Source: Actinomycetales bacterium
Lineage (GTDB): Bacteria > Actinomycetota > Actinomycetes > Actinomycetales > Actinomycetaceae
DNA: 64,000 bases
Direction: 5' to 3'
Assembly: GCA_015655375.1 (NCBI GenBank)
Contig: JAATFD010000036.1
Span: 62,001 to 126,000 of the forward strand
Part shown: positions 9,446 through 20,716 of the stretch, piece after piece
Layout of the letters: every line of letters begins with the position of its first letter
Numbering within the stretch: the first letter of the stretch is position 1
Translations under genes and position numbers: made by a program
Notes under the pieces: generated by a model
What the model saw: only the letters and a program-made list of their open reading frames with translations
Told to the model about the DNA's origin: nothing
Database searches by the model: none

Positions 9446-10429
9446 ATGTCCCTGACGACTGACATGAAGGACGAACTCGCTCGACTCAAGGCGGGATCGG
9501 GGCCCATGGTGGCCGCGGAGGTCGCTACCCTCCTGCGGTTCGCCGGTGGCCTCCATCTCGTCTCCGGGAGGATCCTCGTCGAGGCCGAACTTGATTCAGC
9601 GGTCTCCGCCCAACGTCTGCGGACGTTCATGACGCATTTGTACGGGACGGAGTCCAGCGTGGTCGTCGTGTCGGGTGGAGCCCTGCGTCGGGGAAACAGG
9701 TATGTCGTGCGTGTGGTCCGTCAAGCCGACCACTTGGCCCGCATGACCGGACTCGTCGATCAATTGGGACGTCCGGTTCGGGGTCTTCCCGCCCAACTAA
9801 TTGCCTCCGGACGTGACGAGGCCGCCGCTGCTTGGCGCGGGGCCTTCCTCGCCCGCGGGTCACTGATGGAACCGGGCCGTTCCTCCTCCTTGGAGATCAC
9901 CTGCCCGGGTCCCGAGGCCGCACTTGCCCTCATCGGATGCGCCCGAAGACTCGGTGCACCCGCCCGTCAGAAGGAGGTCCGCGGGACCGATCGCATTACG
10001 GTGCGCGATTCCGAGGCGATCGGCACGCTGATCTCCGCCATGGGCGCCGTCCGCACGCATGATGCCTGGCAGTCGCGCCGGCAGCGCCGCGAGGCGCGGG
10101 GATCCGCCAACCGCCTGGCGAACTTCGATGATGCGAACCTGCGTCGCTCGGCTCGCGCGGCAGTCACGGCCGGCGCCCGAGTGGAGCGGGCCTTTGAGAT
10201 TCTCGGCGACGAGGTCCCCGATCATCTGCATGAAGCGGGTCGTTTGCGCCTCGAGTTCAAGCAAGCCTCGTTGGAGGAACTCGGGCGGCGCACCGATCCG
10301 CCATTGACGAAGGACGCGGTGGCCGGTCGCATCCGGCGGTTGCTCGCCATGGCAGACAAGGCTGCCCACGAACGTGGCATTCCCGACACCGAGGCCGCGC
10401 TCACCCTCGACATGCTCGACGAAGATTGA
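9446..10429 (+). CDS. whiA: Sporulation/division regulator WhiA
   Basis: 327-residue WhiA: an N-terminal homing-endonuclease-like (LAGLIDADG fold) domain (about residues 90-200, [13 protein letters not shown]) without nuclease activity in the family, plus a C-terminal helix-turn-helix ([26 protein letters not shown]). In Streptomyces it acts with WhiB on cell-division genes; it is widespread in non-sporulating Gram-positives. The ATG at 9446 has GGGAGGA upstream at 9432. It is the last gene of the rapZ-yvcK-whiA block. Confidence 0.96.
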   Translation: MSLTTDMKDELARLKAGSGPMVAAEVATLLRFAGGLHLVSGRILVEAELDSAVSAQRLRTFMTHLYGTESSVVVVSGGALRRGNRYVVRVVRQADHLARMTGLVDQLGRPVRGLPAQLIASGRDEAAAAWRGAFLARGSLMEPGRSSSLEITCPGPEAALALIGCARRLGAPARQKEVRGTDRITVRDSEAIGTLISAMGAVRTHDAWQSRRQRREARGSANRLANFDDANLRRSARAAVTAGARVERAFEILGDEVPDHLHEAGRLRLEFKQASLEELGRRTDPPLTKDAVAGRIRRLLAMADKAAHERGIPDTEAALTLDMLDED

Positions 10430-10512
10430 GTCCCATCACGTAGCTTGTAACGTGCGGCGCATGTCGGTGCGTGTCGGCGCGATGGACCTCCTCCACGCTG
10501 GGTCGTACGACC

Positions 10513-11654
<1,142 letters not shown>

Positions 11655-11676
11655 TCTCCGCAATCTCGTGACGAAT

Positions 11677-11717
11677 GGGCGCCCGCGCACGCAATCGCGT
11701 GCGCGGGCGCCCTTCAT
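11677..11717 (+). terminator. Strong hairpin between gap and pgk
   Basis: Perfect 16-bp stem GGGCGCCCGCGCACGC / GCGTGCGCGGGCGCCC (11677-11692 and 11697-11712) with loop AATC. There is no real T-run (TTCATC), as is common for actinobacterial terminators. It may end part of the gap transcript or protect its 3' end and so raise gap mRNA over pgk-tpi. Confidence 0.7.
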
Positions 11718-11783
11718 CGCATCAAAAACCCTTCGGCGGGCTTCCACTGAGAGGCGCCGCCCAATTGATCGAAAGAAGGCTTA

Positions 11784-12974
11784 ATGAGGACCATCGAATC
11801 TCTGGGGGACGTTAGCGGCAAGCGCGTCCTGGTCCGCTCAGACTTCAACGTTCCGCTCAAGGACGGCGTCATCACCGACGACGGCCGCATCCGCGCGGCT
11901 CTGCCGACCCTTGAGCTGCTCACCTCGTCCGGCGCCAAGGTCATCATCCTGGCCCACCTCGGTCGCCCGAAGGGCGAGGTCAAGGCCGAGTTCTCGCTGG
12001 CCCCCGTGGCCAAGCGACTCGGTGAGCTCGCCTCCGCGCCCGTCCATTTCGCGACGGACACGATCGGAACCTCGGCCCACGAGACAGTTGCGGCCCTGCC
12101 CGACGGCGAGATCGCACTGCTCGAGAACGTGCGCTTCGACCCCCGCGAGACATCGAAGGACGACGCCGAGCGCGAAACGCTCGCCCGCGAGTACGCGGAA
12201 CTCGGCGATGTCTTCGTCTCCGATGGATTCGGTGTCGTCCACCGCAAGCAGGCCTCGGTCTACGACATTGCGAAGATCCTGCCCTCGGCAGCCGGTCTGC
12301 TCGTCGTCAAGGAGATCGACTCACTGCGCAAGGCGACCGAGGATCCGAAGCGTCCCTACGCTGTCGTGCTCGGCGGATCCAAGGTCTCCGACAAGCTCGG
12401 TGTCATCGCGAATCTGTTGACAAAAGCCGACATCCTTCTCATCGGCGGCGGAATGGCCTATACCTTCCTCGCTGCGCAGGGACACCCGGTCGGGACTTCT
12501 CTGCTCGAGGCCGATCAGATCGACACGGTCAAAGGCTACCTCGATGAGGCCGCCACTCGCGGTGTCGACCTCGTGCTGCCCGTTGACGTTGTCGTCGCAC
12601 CGGCTTTCGACGCGGATGCTCCGGCAACGGTCGTCGACGCGGACGCGATCCCGGCCGACCAGATGGGCTTGGACATCGGCCCGAAGACCCGTGAGCTCTT
12701 TGCCGAGAAGCTCGCTAGCGCCAAGACGGTGGCCTGGAACGGCCCGATGGGCGTCTTCGAGTTCGCGGCCTTCGCTGATGGCACGCGCGCAGTCGCCGCG
12801 GCACTGTCGGAGGGCTCAATGTTCTCGGTCATCGGCGGCGGCGACTCGGCTGCGGCCGTGCGCCAGCTCGGCTTCGACGAGTCCACCTTCTCTCACATCT
12901 CCACTGGCGGCGGTGCCTCCCTCGAGCTTCTCGAGGGAAAGGTTCTGCCCGGTATCGCAGTTCTGGAGGACTGA
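11784..12974 (+). CDS. pgk: Phosphoglycerate kinase
   Basis: 396-residue PGK transferring phosphate from 1,3-bisphosphoglycerate to ADP. N-terminal signature [16 protein letters not shown] (substrate Asp/Asn), then [24 protein letters not shown], nucleotide-side [12 protein letters not shown], and C-terminal NGPMGVFEF and GGGDSAAAV. Size is typical. The ATG at 11784 follows AAGAAGGC. tpi follows three bases after the stop, so pgk-tpi are one transcription unit. Confidence 0.98.
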   Translation: MRTIESLGDVSGKRVLVRSDFNVPLKDGVITDDGRIRAALPTLELLTSSGAKVIILAHLGRPKGEVKAEFSLAPVAKRLGELASAPVHFATDTIGTSAHETVAALPDGEIALLENVRFDPRETSKDDAERETLAREYAELGDVFVSDGFGVVHRKQASVYDIAKILPSAAGLLVVKEIDSLRKATEDPKRPYAVVLGGSKVSDKLGVIANLLTKADILLIGGGMAYTFLAAQGHPVGTSLLEADQIDTVKGYLDEAATRGVDLVLPVDVVVAPAFDADAPATVVDADAIPADQMGLDIGPKTRELFAEKLASAKTVAWNGPMGVFEFAAFADGTRAVAAALSEGSMFSVIGGGDSAAAVRQLGFDESTFSHISTGGGASLELLEGKVLPGIAVLED

Positions 12975-12977
12975 CAC

Positions 12978-13757
12978 ATGACACGCACCCCCCTGATGGC
13001 GGGCAACTGGAAGATGAACCTCGACCATCTCGAGGCGATTCACCTGGTCCAGGGCTTGGCCATGGCCCTGGATGACGCGAACTTCGACTACTCCACGACC
13101 GAGGTCGTCGTCATCCCACCGTTCACGGACATCCGTTCAGTCCAGACGGTCGTCGAGGGCGACAAGCTTCAGCTCGGCTACGGCGCGCAGGATGTCTCGA
13201 CGCACGCGTCGGGCGCCTTCACCGGTGAGGTCTCCGCCGAGATGCTGACCAAGCTTGGAGTCACCTACGTGGTCGTCGGCCATTCGGAACGTCGCGAGTA
13301 CCACAACGAGACTGACGCAATCGTCGGCGAGAAGGCCCGTGTCGTGCTCGAGGCCGGAATGACGCCGATCATCTGCTGCGGCGAAGGACTCGAGGTTCGC
13401 AAGGAAGGGCGTCAGGTCGCCCACGTCCTTTCGCAGATCGATGGCGCACTTGACGGCATGGATGCCGCGCAGGCAGCAACGATCGTCATCGCCTATGAGC
13501 CCATCTGGGCCATCGGCACCGGCGAGGTCGCGACCCCCGCCGACGCTCAGGAGGTCTGCTCCGCGATCCGCATCCGTCTCTCCGAGCTGTACTCGCCCGA
13601 GCTCGCCGAGGGCGTCCGCGTCTTGTACGGCGGCTCCGTGAAGTCCTCGAACGTCAAGGAGATCATGGCCGAGCCCGACGTCGACGGTGGTCTCGTCGGC
13701 GGTGCCTCGCTCAAGGCCGACGAGTTCGCGAAGATCGCACAGTTCGCCACGCTGTGA
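12978..13757 (+). CDS. tpi: Triosephosphate isomerase
   Basis: 259-residue TIM-barrel enzyme interconverting DHAP and glyceraldehyde-3-phosphate. Asn10 and Lys12 in GNWKMN, the catalytic His in VVGHSERR, the catalytic Glu in [11 protein letters not shown] and the phosphate loop [10 protein letters not shown] are all present. The ATG is three bases after the pgk stop, with GGAGGA inside the end of pgk as ribosome binding site. Confidence 0.98.
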   Translation: MTRTPLMAGNWKMNLDHLEAIHLVQGLAMALDDANFDYSTTEVVVIPPFTDIRSVQTVVEGDKLQLGYGAQDVSTHASGAFTGEVSAEMLTKLGVTYVVVGHSERREYHNETDAIVGEKARVVLEAGMTPIICCGEGLEVRKEGRQVAHVLSQIDGALDGMDAAQAATIVIAYEPIWAIGTGEVATPADAQEVCSAIRIRLSELYSPELAEGVRVLYGGSVKSSNVKEIMAEPDVDGGLVGGASLKADEFAKIAQFATL

Positions 13758-13807
13758 CCCTGTGAGCAGGGTGCCGGAGTCATACTCCGGTGTCTTCTTC
13801 CGGAATC

Positions 13808-13842
13808 TGTGGGGGCCAGCCGCCCGCCGGCTGGCCCCCACA
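13808..13842 (+). terminator. Hairpin after tpi
   Basis: Perfect stem TGTGGGGGCCAGCC / GGCTGGCCCCCACA around a 7-base GC loop, 50 bases after the tpi stop. Very stable; no T-run follows. Probable end of the glycolytic transcript before secG. Confidence 0.7.
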
Positions 13843-13930
13843 GCCATCCCACCACTAGACTTGGCGCGTTCCAGTTCCGCATCACAGATGCGGATGGTGC
13901 CCGTCGTCCCCGGATTCGAACGGAAGACTT

Positions 13931-14176
13931 GTGTCTGTTCTCAAGATCGTCCTGCTGGTGTTGATCGTTCTCACCAGTCTGTTGCTCGCGCTCACCATCC
14001 TCATGCACAAGGGGCGCGGTGGCGGGCTCTCCGACATGTTCGGGGGCGGGATCTCGTCCTCGGTCGGTTCCTCGGGCGTCGCCGAACGCAACCTCAATAG
14101 GATCACCCTCGGTGTCCTTCTGGTGTGGACCGTTTGCATTGTCGCCTACGGCATCCTCACCAAGTACGGCGTGTGA
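13931..14176 (+). CDS. secG: Preprotein translocase subunit SecG
   Basis: 81-residue SecG, the small partner of SecYE that aids SecA-driven export. Two membrane segments (KIVLLVLIVLTSLLLALTIL, residues 5-24, and ITLGVLLVWTVCIVAYGIL, 58-76) flank a Gly-rich loop HKGRGGGLSDMFGGG typical of the family. GTG start. secG after tpi is a conserved actinobacterial order. It is convergent with pgl, 76 bases away. Confidence 0.95.
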   Translation: MSVLKIVLLVLIVLTSLLLALTILMHKGRGGGLSDMFGGGISSSVGSSGVAERNLNRITLGVLLVWTVCIVAYGILTKYGV

Positions 14177-14252
14177 GTCGAGGGAGGACTCGGCCGTCCG
14201 ACCCCGGTCCCGGTGTGTGCTCTCGTGGGAGCGGCACCGAGACCCATTGTCG

Positions 14253-14978
14253 TCATGAGCGTTCGATCCGCTGAGCTGCGGCGGCGTCAAGCCACCAGGC
14301 TGTGCGTTGACCACGCAGTGCCGCCGCAGGCACCTCGTGATAGTCGGTGCCAGGGGTCAGAGCGCGTGCCAGAGCATCAGCTTTGCCGGAGCCGGCCGCT
14401 GCCACCCAGATCCGACGTGCGCCGGTGATCACCGGGCGTGACAACGTCAGCCGTCGGGGCGGCAGCTTGGGGGAGTTCTCCACTGCCAGGACATCGTCGG
14501 TTCGATCCAGCTGGGGGTGGCCCGGGAACAGACTGGCGAAGTGTCCATCGGGGCCGACACCAAGGATCGCGAAGTCTATGGAGCGCCCAGCCATGACAGC
14601 ATTCCAGCGCGCTCCGAAGGCACCCACGGCCTGGTCAAGCGATTGGCCACGGTCGTCCGGCATCCGTTCGAGCGTGACACCGGGGGTGTGCGAGAAGAGC
14701 GCCTCAAGTGCTTCGCGGTCATTGCGCTGAGGGTCATCGGCGGGCACGAAACGCTCGTCGACCCACCAGACGCGGATGCGGGACCAATCGAGATCGGGGG
14801 TCGTCTCGGCCAACGACGGAAGGACCCGGGTCGCGACGAACCCGCCCGCAATCGCCAGCTCCACAGGATCTGCCGGGGAGCGTGTGGCGCTCAGCTGGGT
14901 GAGCAATCGACCCGCTGCGTGGCCGACCTCCTGCGCGAGAATCGCGTCCGTCGGAAATTCGCGCAGATCAGTCGGCAT
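14253..14978 (-). CDS. pgl: 6-phosphogluconolactonase
   Basis: 241-residue SugI/NagB-fold lactonase hydrolysing 6-phosphogluconolactone, second step of the oxidative pentose phosphate pathway. IRVWWVDERFVPADDPQRND and the ILGVGPDGHFASLFPG motif are the family signatures. The ATG at 14978 overlaps the end of opcA by 11 bases, so it is coupled to zwf-opcA. The longer in-frame extension to 15014 would overlap opcA further and has no ribosome binding site. Confidence 0.94.
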   Translation of the reverse strand: MPTDLREFPTDAILAQEVGHAAGRLLTQLSATRSPADPVELAIAGGFVATRVLPSLAETTPDLDWSRIRVWWVDERFVPADDPQRNDREALEALFSHTPGVTLERMPDDRGQSLDQAVGAFGARWNAVMAGRSIDFAILGVGPDGHFASLFPGHPQLDRTDDVLAVENSPKLPPRRLTLSRPVITGARRIWVAAAGSGKADALARALTPGTDYHEVPAAALRGQRTAWWLDAAAAQRIERS

Positions 14979-15954
14979 CCGAGCTCGTCCTCGTCTCTGT
15001 CGCGTTGGCCGCATGGAGCAGTTGCTGAGTCTCGGGCAACCCGGGAAGATCCCGCGTGACGATCTCCCCGTAGAAGACGTCGGGGTCGAGCCGTCGGAGT
15101 TCTTCCATCAAGCAGTCCTGCGTCGAGCGCCGCGCCAGATTGACCTCGACCGATTCGAGCCCGGTGCGAGTCAAATGTGCGACAGAGGACACGCTGCGCC
15201 TGGTCAGAGCCGTCTCCGAGCCATCCTCGAAGATGAAATGCACCCCGGTGATGGTCTCCGCCTCACGGTCCTTCTCCAGCGCGACGTCGACGTCCATTCT
15301 CTTCTTGAGCCACGCAGCCACCAAGAAGGAGGACGGGTGAGTGGCGTTGCCCGTGACAATGACTGAGGTCGGGGCCAGGTCGAACCCCTCGATCAACGTT
15401 GTCAGCACTGCCCTCCACTGGGTGACGCCCGCCCAAGCGAGGTCGGAGTCACCGGGAGTATACACATGGGAGAGTGCCAGGAGTGTCTCCATCGCGCACG
15501 GGGTCGACCGGGAATCCGTGATGCGACGCACCGCGATTGTGCCGAGCGGGTGCTCCCCCGGATTCTCCGGGGGGGTGTTCGGCCAATACGTGACGACGGG
15601 AGTGTCGGACAGGAGTAACGGCATGACGAGCGTGTCGAGGTCCTGCGCGGCAGCCCCGCGGGGTTCGAGGACGATGACATCAGAGGGACCGACCTCGCCA
15701 CCCACGCGCAACTGGGCGTTGAGCCTCGGCTGCCCGGTGTGGTCCGGGGGTTCGACGACCACGACGACGCGACAGGGATGCTCGCGCGAGGCGGCATCCG
15801 AGATCTCGATAGCCCGATCAACGTCGATCATGTCGGGGACGACCACCAGCAGTGTCAGCACGCGTCCGAGAGCAGCCGCGCCGCGCTCAGCACGCAGCTC
15901 CACCAAGCGGGAAGCGACCTCGGACGCCGTCGTGTCCTTGAGGGTGATGATCAC
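14968..15954 (-). CDS. opcA: Glucose-6-phosphate dehydrogenase assembly protein OpcA
   Basis: 328-residue OpcA, known in cyanobacteria and actinobacteria as an allosteric activator/assembly factor of glucose-6-phosphate dehydrogenase. The PVVTYWPNTPPENPGEHPLG region and the C-terminal half fit the family. GTG at 15954 is chosen: its GTGA overlaps the zwf stop and GGAGG lies 5 bases upstream; the ATG twelve bases earlier would place that Shine-Dalgarno sequence inside the gene. It is sandwiched between zwf and pgl. Confidence 0.93.
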   Translation of the reverse strand: MIITLKDTTASEVASRLVELRAERGAAALGRVLTLLVVVPDMIDVDRAIEISDAASREHPCRVVVVVEPPDHTGQPRLNAQLRVGGEVGPSDVIVLEPRGAAAQDLDTLVMPLLLSDTPVVTYWPNTPPENPGEHPLGTIAVRRITDSRSTPCAMETLLALSHVYTPGDSDLAWAGVTQWRAVLTTLIEGFDLAPTSVIVTGNATHPSSFLVAAWLKKRMDVDVALEKDREAETITGVHFIFEDGSETALTRRSVSSVAHLTRTGLESVEVNLARRSTQDCLMEELRRLDPDVFYGEIVTRDLPGLPETQQLLHAANATETRTSSDAD

Positions 15955-17477
15955 GGGATCCTCCAACTCCGCCCGTCCAGTGCGAGCATCTCATGGGCCG
16001 AGGAGGGCCCCCACGATCCGGGCCGGTATTGCTCGGGAGATCCGTTGCTCGCCCAGTGGGTGAGGACCGGATCGAGAATCTTCCACGACAGCTCCACTTC
16101 CCGCTGATGGGGGAACAAGGGAGCGGAACCGACCAACGCATCGAGGATCAGACGTTCGTAGGCTTCGGGGGAGTCTTCGGTGAAGGCATGCCCGTAGCCG
16201 AAGTCCATAGTGACGTCGCGAACCTGCATCTCCGTGCTCGGGACTTTCGCGCCGAAGCGGATCGTCATCCCCTCATCGGGTTGGACCCGCACGACCAGGA
16301 CATTCTGACCTGTCTCGCCCATCTCCGAGTTCTCGAAGGGAACATGGGCCGCTCGTTTGAAGACGATCGCGATCTCGGTGACCCGCTTTCCCAGCCGTTT
16401 GCCGGTGCGCAGATAGAACGGGACGCCGGCCCACCTGCGTGTGTCGACAAAAAGCTTGAGGGCCGCGAAGGTTTCCGTGTGGGAGTCAGCCGGGATGTTG
16501 TCCTCCTCGAGGAAGGCACGTACATGGGCGCCACCCTGCCACCCTGCGGCGTACTGACCTCGTGCCGTGAATGTGTCGAGGTCCTCGGGAAGGCGCACTG
16601 CTGAGAGGATCTTCTCCTTCTCGGCTCGCAGGGCCTTCGGTGTGAATCGGACCGGTTCTTCCATCGCGGTCAACGCAAGCAGCTGCAGCAGGTGATTCTG
16701 GATGACGTCGCGTGCAGCCCCGATGCCGTCGTAGTAGCCGGCACGTGTCCCGATGCCGATCTCTTCGGACATCGTGATCTGGACGTGGTCGACGTAGTTC
16801 GCGTTCCACAGCGGCTCGAACATCGTGTTCGCGAAGCGCATAGCGAGGATGTTCTGCACCGTCTCCTTTCCGAGGTAGTGGTCGATGCGGAAGACATCAC
16901 GCTCGTCGAAAACCCGGGAGACGACTGCTGACAGCTCGCGTGCCGATTCGAGGTCGTGGCCGAAGGGCTTCTCGATGATGACCCGACGCCATTCCCTACC
17001 CTTGCGAACGTTCAGGCCTGAGTCTGCCAGGTGCTGACAGACGACCGGGAACCACGAGGGAGGGATCGACAGGTAGAAGGCGTGGTTGCCGCCGGTGCCG
17101 CGTGACCGGTCGAGTTCGGCGACCGTCTCGGCGAGCTTGCGATAGCCCTCGGGATCATCGAAAGACCCAGGAACGAAGCGCAGGCCGGAGGCGAACTGCT
17201 TCCACGTGCGTTCATTGAATCCAGTTCGCGAATATCGCTCGATCGCGGTCCGAACGAATTCCTCGAAGTCCCCACTGCTCCAATCGCGCCGCGCGAATCC
17301 CGTCAGTGCGAAGGCTGGGTTGAGCAGCCCCCTGTTGGCGAGGTCGTAGACGGCCGGGAGGAGCTTCTTGCGGGCGAGGTCTCCCGTGATGCCGAAGATC
17401 ACGAGACCACACGGGGGCGCAATGCGAGGCAGGCGCCGATCGCCGGCTTCGCGGAGACTGAACAATGGCGAGTCCAC
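15951..17477 (-). CDS. zwf: Glucose-6-phosphate 1-dehydrogenase
   Basis: 508-residue NADP-dependent G6PDH, entry of the oxidative pentose phosphate pathway. NADP fold [21 protein letters not shown] near residue 26, active-site [14 protein letters not shown] with catalytic His, and [13 protein letters not shown] are present. The start is GTG at 17477 with AAAGGAC upstream. It lies 57 bases after tkt, with a hairpin in the gap, and overlaps opcA by 4 bases. Confidence 0.97.
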   Translation of the reverse strand: MDSPLFSLREAGDRRLPRIAPPCGLVIFGITGDLARKKLLPAVYDLANRGLLNPAFALTGFARRDWSSGDFEEFVRTAIERYSRTGFNERTWKQFASGLRFVPGSFDDPEGYRKLAETVAELDRSRGTGGNHAFYLSIPPSWFPVVCQHLADSGLNVRKGREWRRVIIEKPFGHDLESARELSAVVSRVFDERDVFRIDHYLGKETVQNILAMRFANTMFEPLWNANYVDHVQITMSEEIGIGTRAGYYDGIGAARDVIQNHLLQLLALTAMEEPVRFTPKALRAEKEKILSAVRLPEDLDTFTARGQYAAGWQGGAHVRAFLEEDNIPADSHTETFAALKLFVDTRRWAGVPFYLRTGKRLGKRVTEIAIVFKRAAHVPFENSEMGETGQNVLVVRVQPDEGMTIRFGAKVPSTEMQVRDVTMDFGYGHAFTEDSPEAYERLILDALVGSAPLFPHQREVELSWKILDPVLTHWASNGSPEQYRPGSWGPSSAHEMLALDGRSWRIP

Positions 17478-17497
17478 GGCCGTCCTTTCAACGAGGG

Positions 17498-17525
17498 GTC
17501 CGCGGGGCAGTGTCGCCCCGCGGAC
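17498..17525 (-). terminator. Hairpin between tkt and zwf
   Basis: Perfect 11-bp stem GTCCGCGGGGC / GCCCCGCGGAC with a 6-base loop in the 57-base gap. No T-run on either side. It may be a partial terminator or mRNA-processing site that lets tkt be made in excess of zwf-opcA-pgl. Confidence 0.55.
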
Positions 17526-17534
17526 AGGGAGGAG

Positions 17535-19619
17535 TCAGGCTCGAATCGCGCCGAGTGACTCATGGGCGGCCTCGACGACGTGGGCCGCGTCGATGCCGTA
17601 TTCGTGGAAGAGAACAGACCCGGAGGCGGAGGCCCCGAAGTGCTCGATGGAGACGGAACGTCCGCCATCTCCGACCCATCCGCGCCATGGAGCTGCGATC
17701 CCCGCCTCGACAGAGACTCGGGCTCGGACGGCAGCAGGCAGGACGGACTCGCGGTACTCGGCATCCTGCGCCTCGAACCACTCCATGCATGGGACGGACA
17801 CGACTCGAACTGCCAGTCCCTCGGACTCGAGAGTGGTCTTCGCCTCAAGGGCGTGCTGAACCTCTGAACCGGACCCCATGAGGATCACGTCGGGAGTCCC
17901 CTCAGAGTCTGAGAGGACGTAGGCGCCGCGGGCCAGACCGGAGGCAGGAGCGAGCCCCGTGTCGCCGCCACGGGCCGGGTTCGGAAGGCCCTGACGCGAG
18001 AGGATCAGCCCCACCGGGTGGTGCTGCTCGAGGATCGCCTTCCAAGCCTGCGCCGTTTCGGCGGCGTCTGCCGGGCGCACAAGTGCCAGGTTGGGAATTG
18101 CTCGGTAGGCGGCGAGATGCTCGACCGGCTGGTGGGTCGGACCATCCTCGCCGACTCCGACGGAGTCGTGGGTCCACACGTAGGTGACGGGGAGGTCCAT
18201 CAGCGCGGCAAGGCGCACCGCGCCGCGCATGAAGTCGGAGAACACGAAGAACGTGCCGCCGTACACGCGAGTCAGGCCATCGGCAGCGATCCCGTTCATG
18301 ATCGCGCCCATCGCGAACTCGCGGACACCGAAGTGGAGATTGCGTCCGAACGGATTTCCGGGGAAAGCCTTCGACGTGCGATCTTCCGGCAGGAAGGACG
18401 GCTCGCCCGGCAGCATCGTGTTGTTCGATCCGGCAAGGTCCGCCGACCCTCCCCACAGCTCGGGCACGGCGCCGGCGATGGCAGCGAGAATCTTCCCTGA
18501 AGCTGCGCGGGTGGCCAGTGAGATGCCCTCACCGAACTGGGGGAGTGCGGAGTCCCAGCCTTCGGGCAGCTGCCCCGCGAGGACGCGGTCAAGCCACGCG
18601 GCTCGGTCCGGGTGGGCAGAGCGCCACGCCTCGAAGCGCGGATCCCAGTCGGCGTGCGCCTGTTTGGCGCGGTTCCGCGCGGTGGCGCGCGTGTAGTCGA
18701 CGACGTCCTGGTCGACGGCGAACATCGTGTCAGGGTCCGCGCCGAGTGCCTTCTTCAGGCCCCGCAGAGCGTCGTTCCCGAGCTTCGATCCGTGGATCGC
18801 GCCCGTGTTCTCCTTGTCGGGGGTCGGCCAGCCGATGATGGTGCGCAGAGCGATGATCGACGGCTTGTCGGTGACGTTCTCCGCTGTAGTGAGAGCGTCA
18901 TCGAGAGCGTGGACGTCCTCGGTGTACGTGCCATCCTCGTTCAGCCAGTTCACGCGTTGGACATGCCATCCGTAGGCCTCATAGCGGGCGAGGACGTCCT
19001 CCGTGAAGGCGATGTTCGTGTCGTCCTCGATCGAGATGTGGTTGTCGTCATAGATCAAGACGAGGTTGCCGAGTTCTTGGGTTGCCGCGAGAGAGGCAGC
19101 CTCGGAGGAGACCCCCTCCTGCATGCACCCATCGCCGGCGATGACGTAAACCCGGTGGTCGAAGATCGACTCACCCTGGGGGGTTTCCGGGTCGAACATG
19201 CCATGGCTGCGCCGGGCCGACATCGCGAACCCGACGGCAGCAGCGAACCCCGTGCCCAGAGGCCCGGTCGTCAACTCGATGCCCTTCGTGTGGCGGAACT
19301 CGGGGTGGCCCGGCGTCAGGGAGCCAAATGTGCGCAGATGCTCGAGATCTTCCAACTCGAGTCCCGCACCCGCCAGATAGAGCTGGATGTATTGGGTCAA
19401 CGAGGAGTGTCCGGCCGAAAGGATGAACCGGTCGCGTCCCAGCCACCGGTCGTCGGTGGGGTCGAAACGCAGATGCCGTTGGAAGAGCAGGTGGGCGGCA
19501 GGAGCCAAGGAAATGGCCGTGCCCGGGTGACCGTTGCCGGTCTTCTCCACCGCGTCCGCGGCGAGGATTCGTGCGGTCGTCACCGCTCGGTCGTCAATCA
19601 TGTCCCACTTCACTGTCAC
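17535..19619 (-). CDS. tkt: Transketolase
   Basis: 694-residue thiamine-diphosphate enzyme that moves two-carbon units between sugar phosphates. N-terminal [23 protein letters not shown]/Mg motif [20 protein letters not shown] with Asp/Asn ligands, [20 protein letters not shown]-like active-site loop (here [20 protein letters not shown]) and C-terminal domain are present. GTG at 19619 is set by GGAGG at 19625-19629; the frame runs further upstream without a ribosome binding site. It heads the tkt-zwf-opcA-pgl unit; transaldolase, often next in actinobacteria, is absent here. Divergent from xerD. Confidence 0.96.
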   Translation of the reverse strand: MTVKWDMIDDRAVTTARILAADAVEKTGNGHPGTAISLAPAAHLLFQRHLRFDPTDDRWLGRDRFILSAGHSSLTQYIQLYLAGAGLELEDLEHLRTFGSLTPGHPEFRHTKGIELTTGPLGTGFAAAVGFAMSARRSHGMFDPETPQGESIFDHRVYVIAGDGCMQEGVSSEAASLAATQELGNLVLIYDDNHISIEDDTNIAFTEDVLARYEAYGWHVQRVNWLNEDGTYTEDVHALDDALTTAENVTDKPSIIALRTIIGWPTPDKENTGAIHGSKLGNDALRGLKKALGADPDTMFAVDQDVVDYTRATARNRAKQAHADWDPRFEAWRSAHPDRAAWLDRVLAGQLPEGWDSALPQFGEGISLATRAASGKILAAIAGAVPELWGGSADLAGSNNTMLPGEPSFLPEDRTSKAFPGNPFGRNLHFGVREFAMGAIMNGIAADGLTRVYGGTFFVFSDFMRGAVRLAALMDLPVTYVWTHDSVGVGEDGPTHQPVEHLAAYRAIPNLALVRPADAAETAQAWKAILEQHHPVGLILSRQGLPNPARGGDTGLAPASGLARGAYVLSDSEGTPDVILMGSGSEVQHALEAKTTLESEGLAVRVVSVPCMEWFEAQDAEYRESVLPAAVRARVSVEAGIAAPWRGWVGDGGRSVSIEHFGASASGSVLFHEYGIDAAHVVEAAHESLGAIRA

Positions 19620-19772
19620 GTCGGCCTCCAGCCGCTTGGGTCCCCGTCTTGCGGGGCGTTCCATTTCTGTCTCGGGTTCCGCAGTGATTGTACTGGCGCG
19701 AGCCACCCGATGACCTGCCGAGTCCGCGCTTCCGATGGGCGTCGTTCCGGATACCATCGGCAGGTGGACGCG

Positions 19773-20699
19773 ATGGAACAGACCGCCGAGGAGTGGCTCG
19801 ATCAATTGCGGGTCGAGAAGGGCGCATCCGTGAACACCATCGCCGGCTATCGACGTGACATCACCCGTTATCTGGAGGATCTGCGCACCCACGGGATCAC
19901 TCGGATCCAGGACGTCACACCCGCCGACATCGATCGTCACGTGGTGGACCTCCGAGCGGGGACGATCACGGGTCGACGGTTGGCTGCGAGCTCCGTGGCA
20001 CGAGCCGCCGCCGCGATCCGGGGGTTCCATCTGTTCGCACTGCGTGAGGGTACGTCGAGTCTGGATCCGGCGGACAACGTCGAGACCCCCCGTTCCGGTC
20101 AACGTCTCCCGAAGGCCCTCACTGTCGATCAGGTCTCCCGGCTCCTCGACGCTGCTCACGTCGACGACGGCCCGGTCGCTCTGCGCGATGCCGCGCTGCT
20201 GGAGTTCCTCTATGCAACGGGAGCACGCGTCTCGGAGGCCCTGGGCATGGACCTCGACGACATCGACCTTGACGAAGAGCTGCCCGTGGTGCGGCTGTTC
20301 GGCAAGGGCCGCAAGGAAAGACTCGTCCCGTTGGGCCACTTTGCCTGTGAGTCCATCGCTGCCTATCTGGTGCGGGCTCGCCCTACGCTCGTGGTCAAGG
20401 GACGGGGTACGCCCGCGCTCTTCCTCAACACCCGAGGCCGCCGATTGACGCGCCAATCGGCGTGGGAGGCGATCCAACGGGTGGCCGCGGCAGCCCATCT
20501 GGAGAATCACGTCTCACCGCACACGCTGCGGCATTCCTTCGCGACGCATCTGTTGGAGGGCGGTGCGAGTGTCCGCGATGTTCAGGAGCTGCTCGGGCAT
20601 GCCTCGGTGCAGACGACGCAGATCTACACGAAGCTGACAGCAACGACCCTGCGCGAGGTCTACCGCTCCGCTCATCCCCGGGCTCTTGCACGACGTTGA
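19773..20699 (+). CDS. xerD: Site-specific tyrosine recombinase XerD
   Basis: 308-residue tyrosine recombinase resolving chromosome dimers at dif with XerC. N-terminal SAM-like core-binding domain (EEWLDQLRVEKGASVNTIAGYRRD), then catalytic Arg (ARVSEALG), Lys (GKGRKERLVPLG), HTLRHSFATHLLEGG (His-x-x-Arg), the LGHASVQTTQIYTK stretch with His and the nucleophilic Tyr. Start ATG 19773; a GTG nine bases earlier is possible. It begins the conserved xerD-parA-scpAB-rluB-cmk order. Confidence 0.92.
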   Translation: MEQTAEEWLDQLRVEKGASVNTIAGYRRDITRYLEDLRTHGITRIQDVTPADIDRHVVDLRAGTITGRRLAASSVARAAAAIRGFHLFALREGTSSLDPADNVETPRSGQRLPKALTVDQVSRLLDAAHVDDGPVALRDAALLEFLYATGARVSEALGMDLDDIDLDEELPVVRLFGKGRKERLVPLGHFACESIAAYLVRARPTLVVKGRGTPALFLNTRGRRLTRQSAWEAIQRVAAAAHLENHVSPHTLRHSFATHLLEGGASVRDVQELLGHASVQTTQIYTKLTATTLREVYRSAHPRALARR

Positions 20700-20716
20700 T
20701 GAACTAGGCTTGGCCT

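Noticed and set aside
13895-13925. Sequence resembling a tRNA T-arm (GGATTCGAAC) upstream of secG
   Set aside because: The flanking bases do not form a T-stem or acceptor stem, and no anticodon arm is present.
19620-20510. Minus-strand extension of the transketolase frame over xerD
   Set aside because: Transketolase homology starts at about 19,619 and xerD has full domain support on the other strand.
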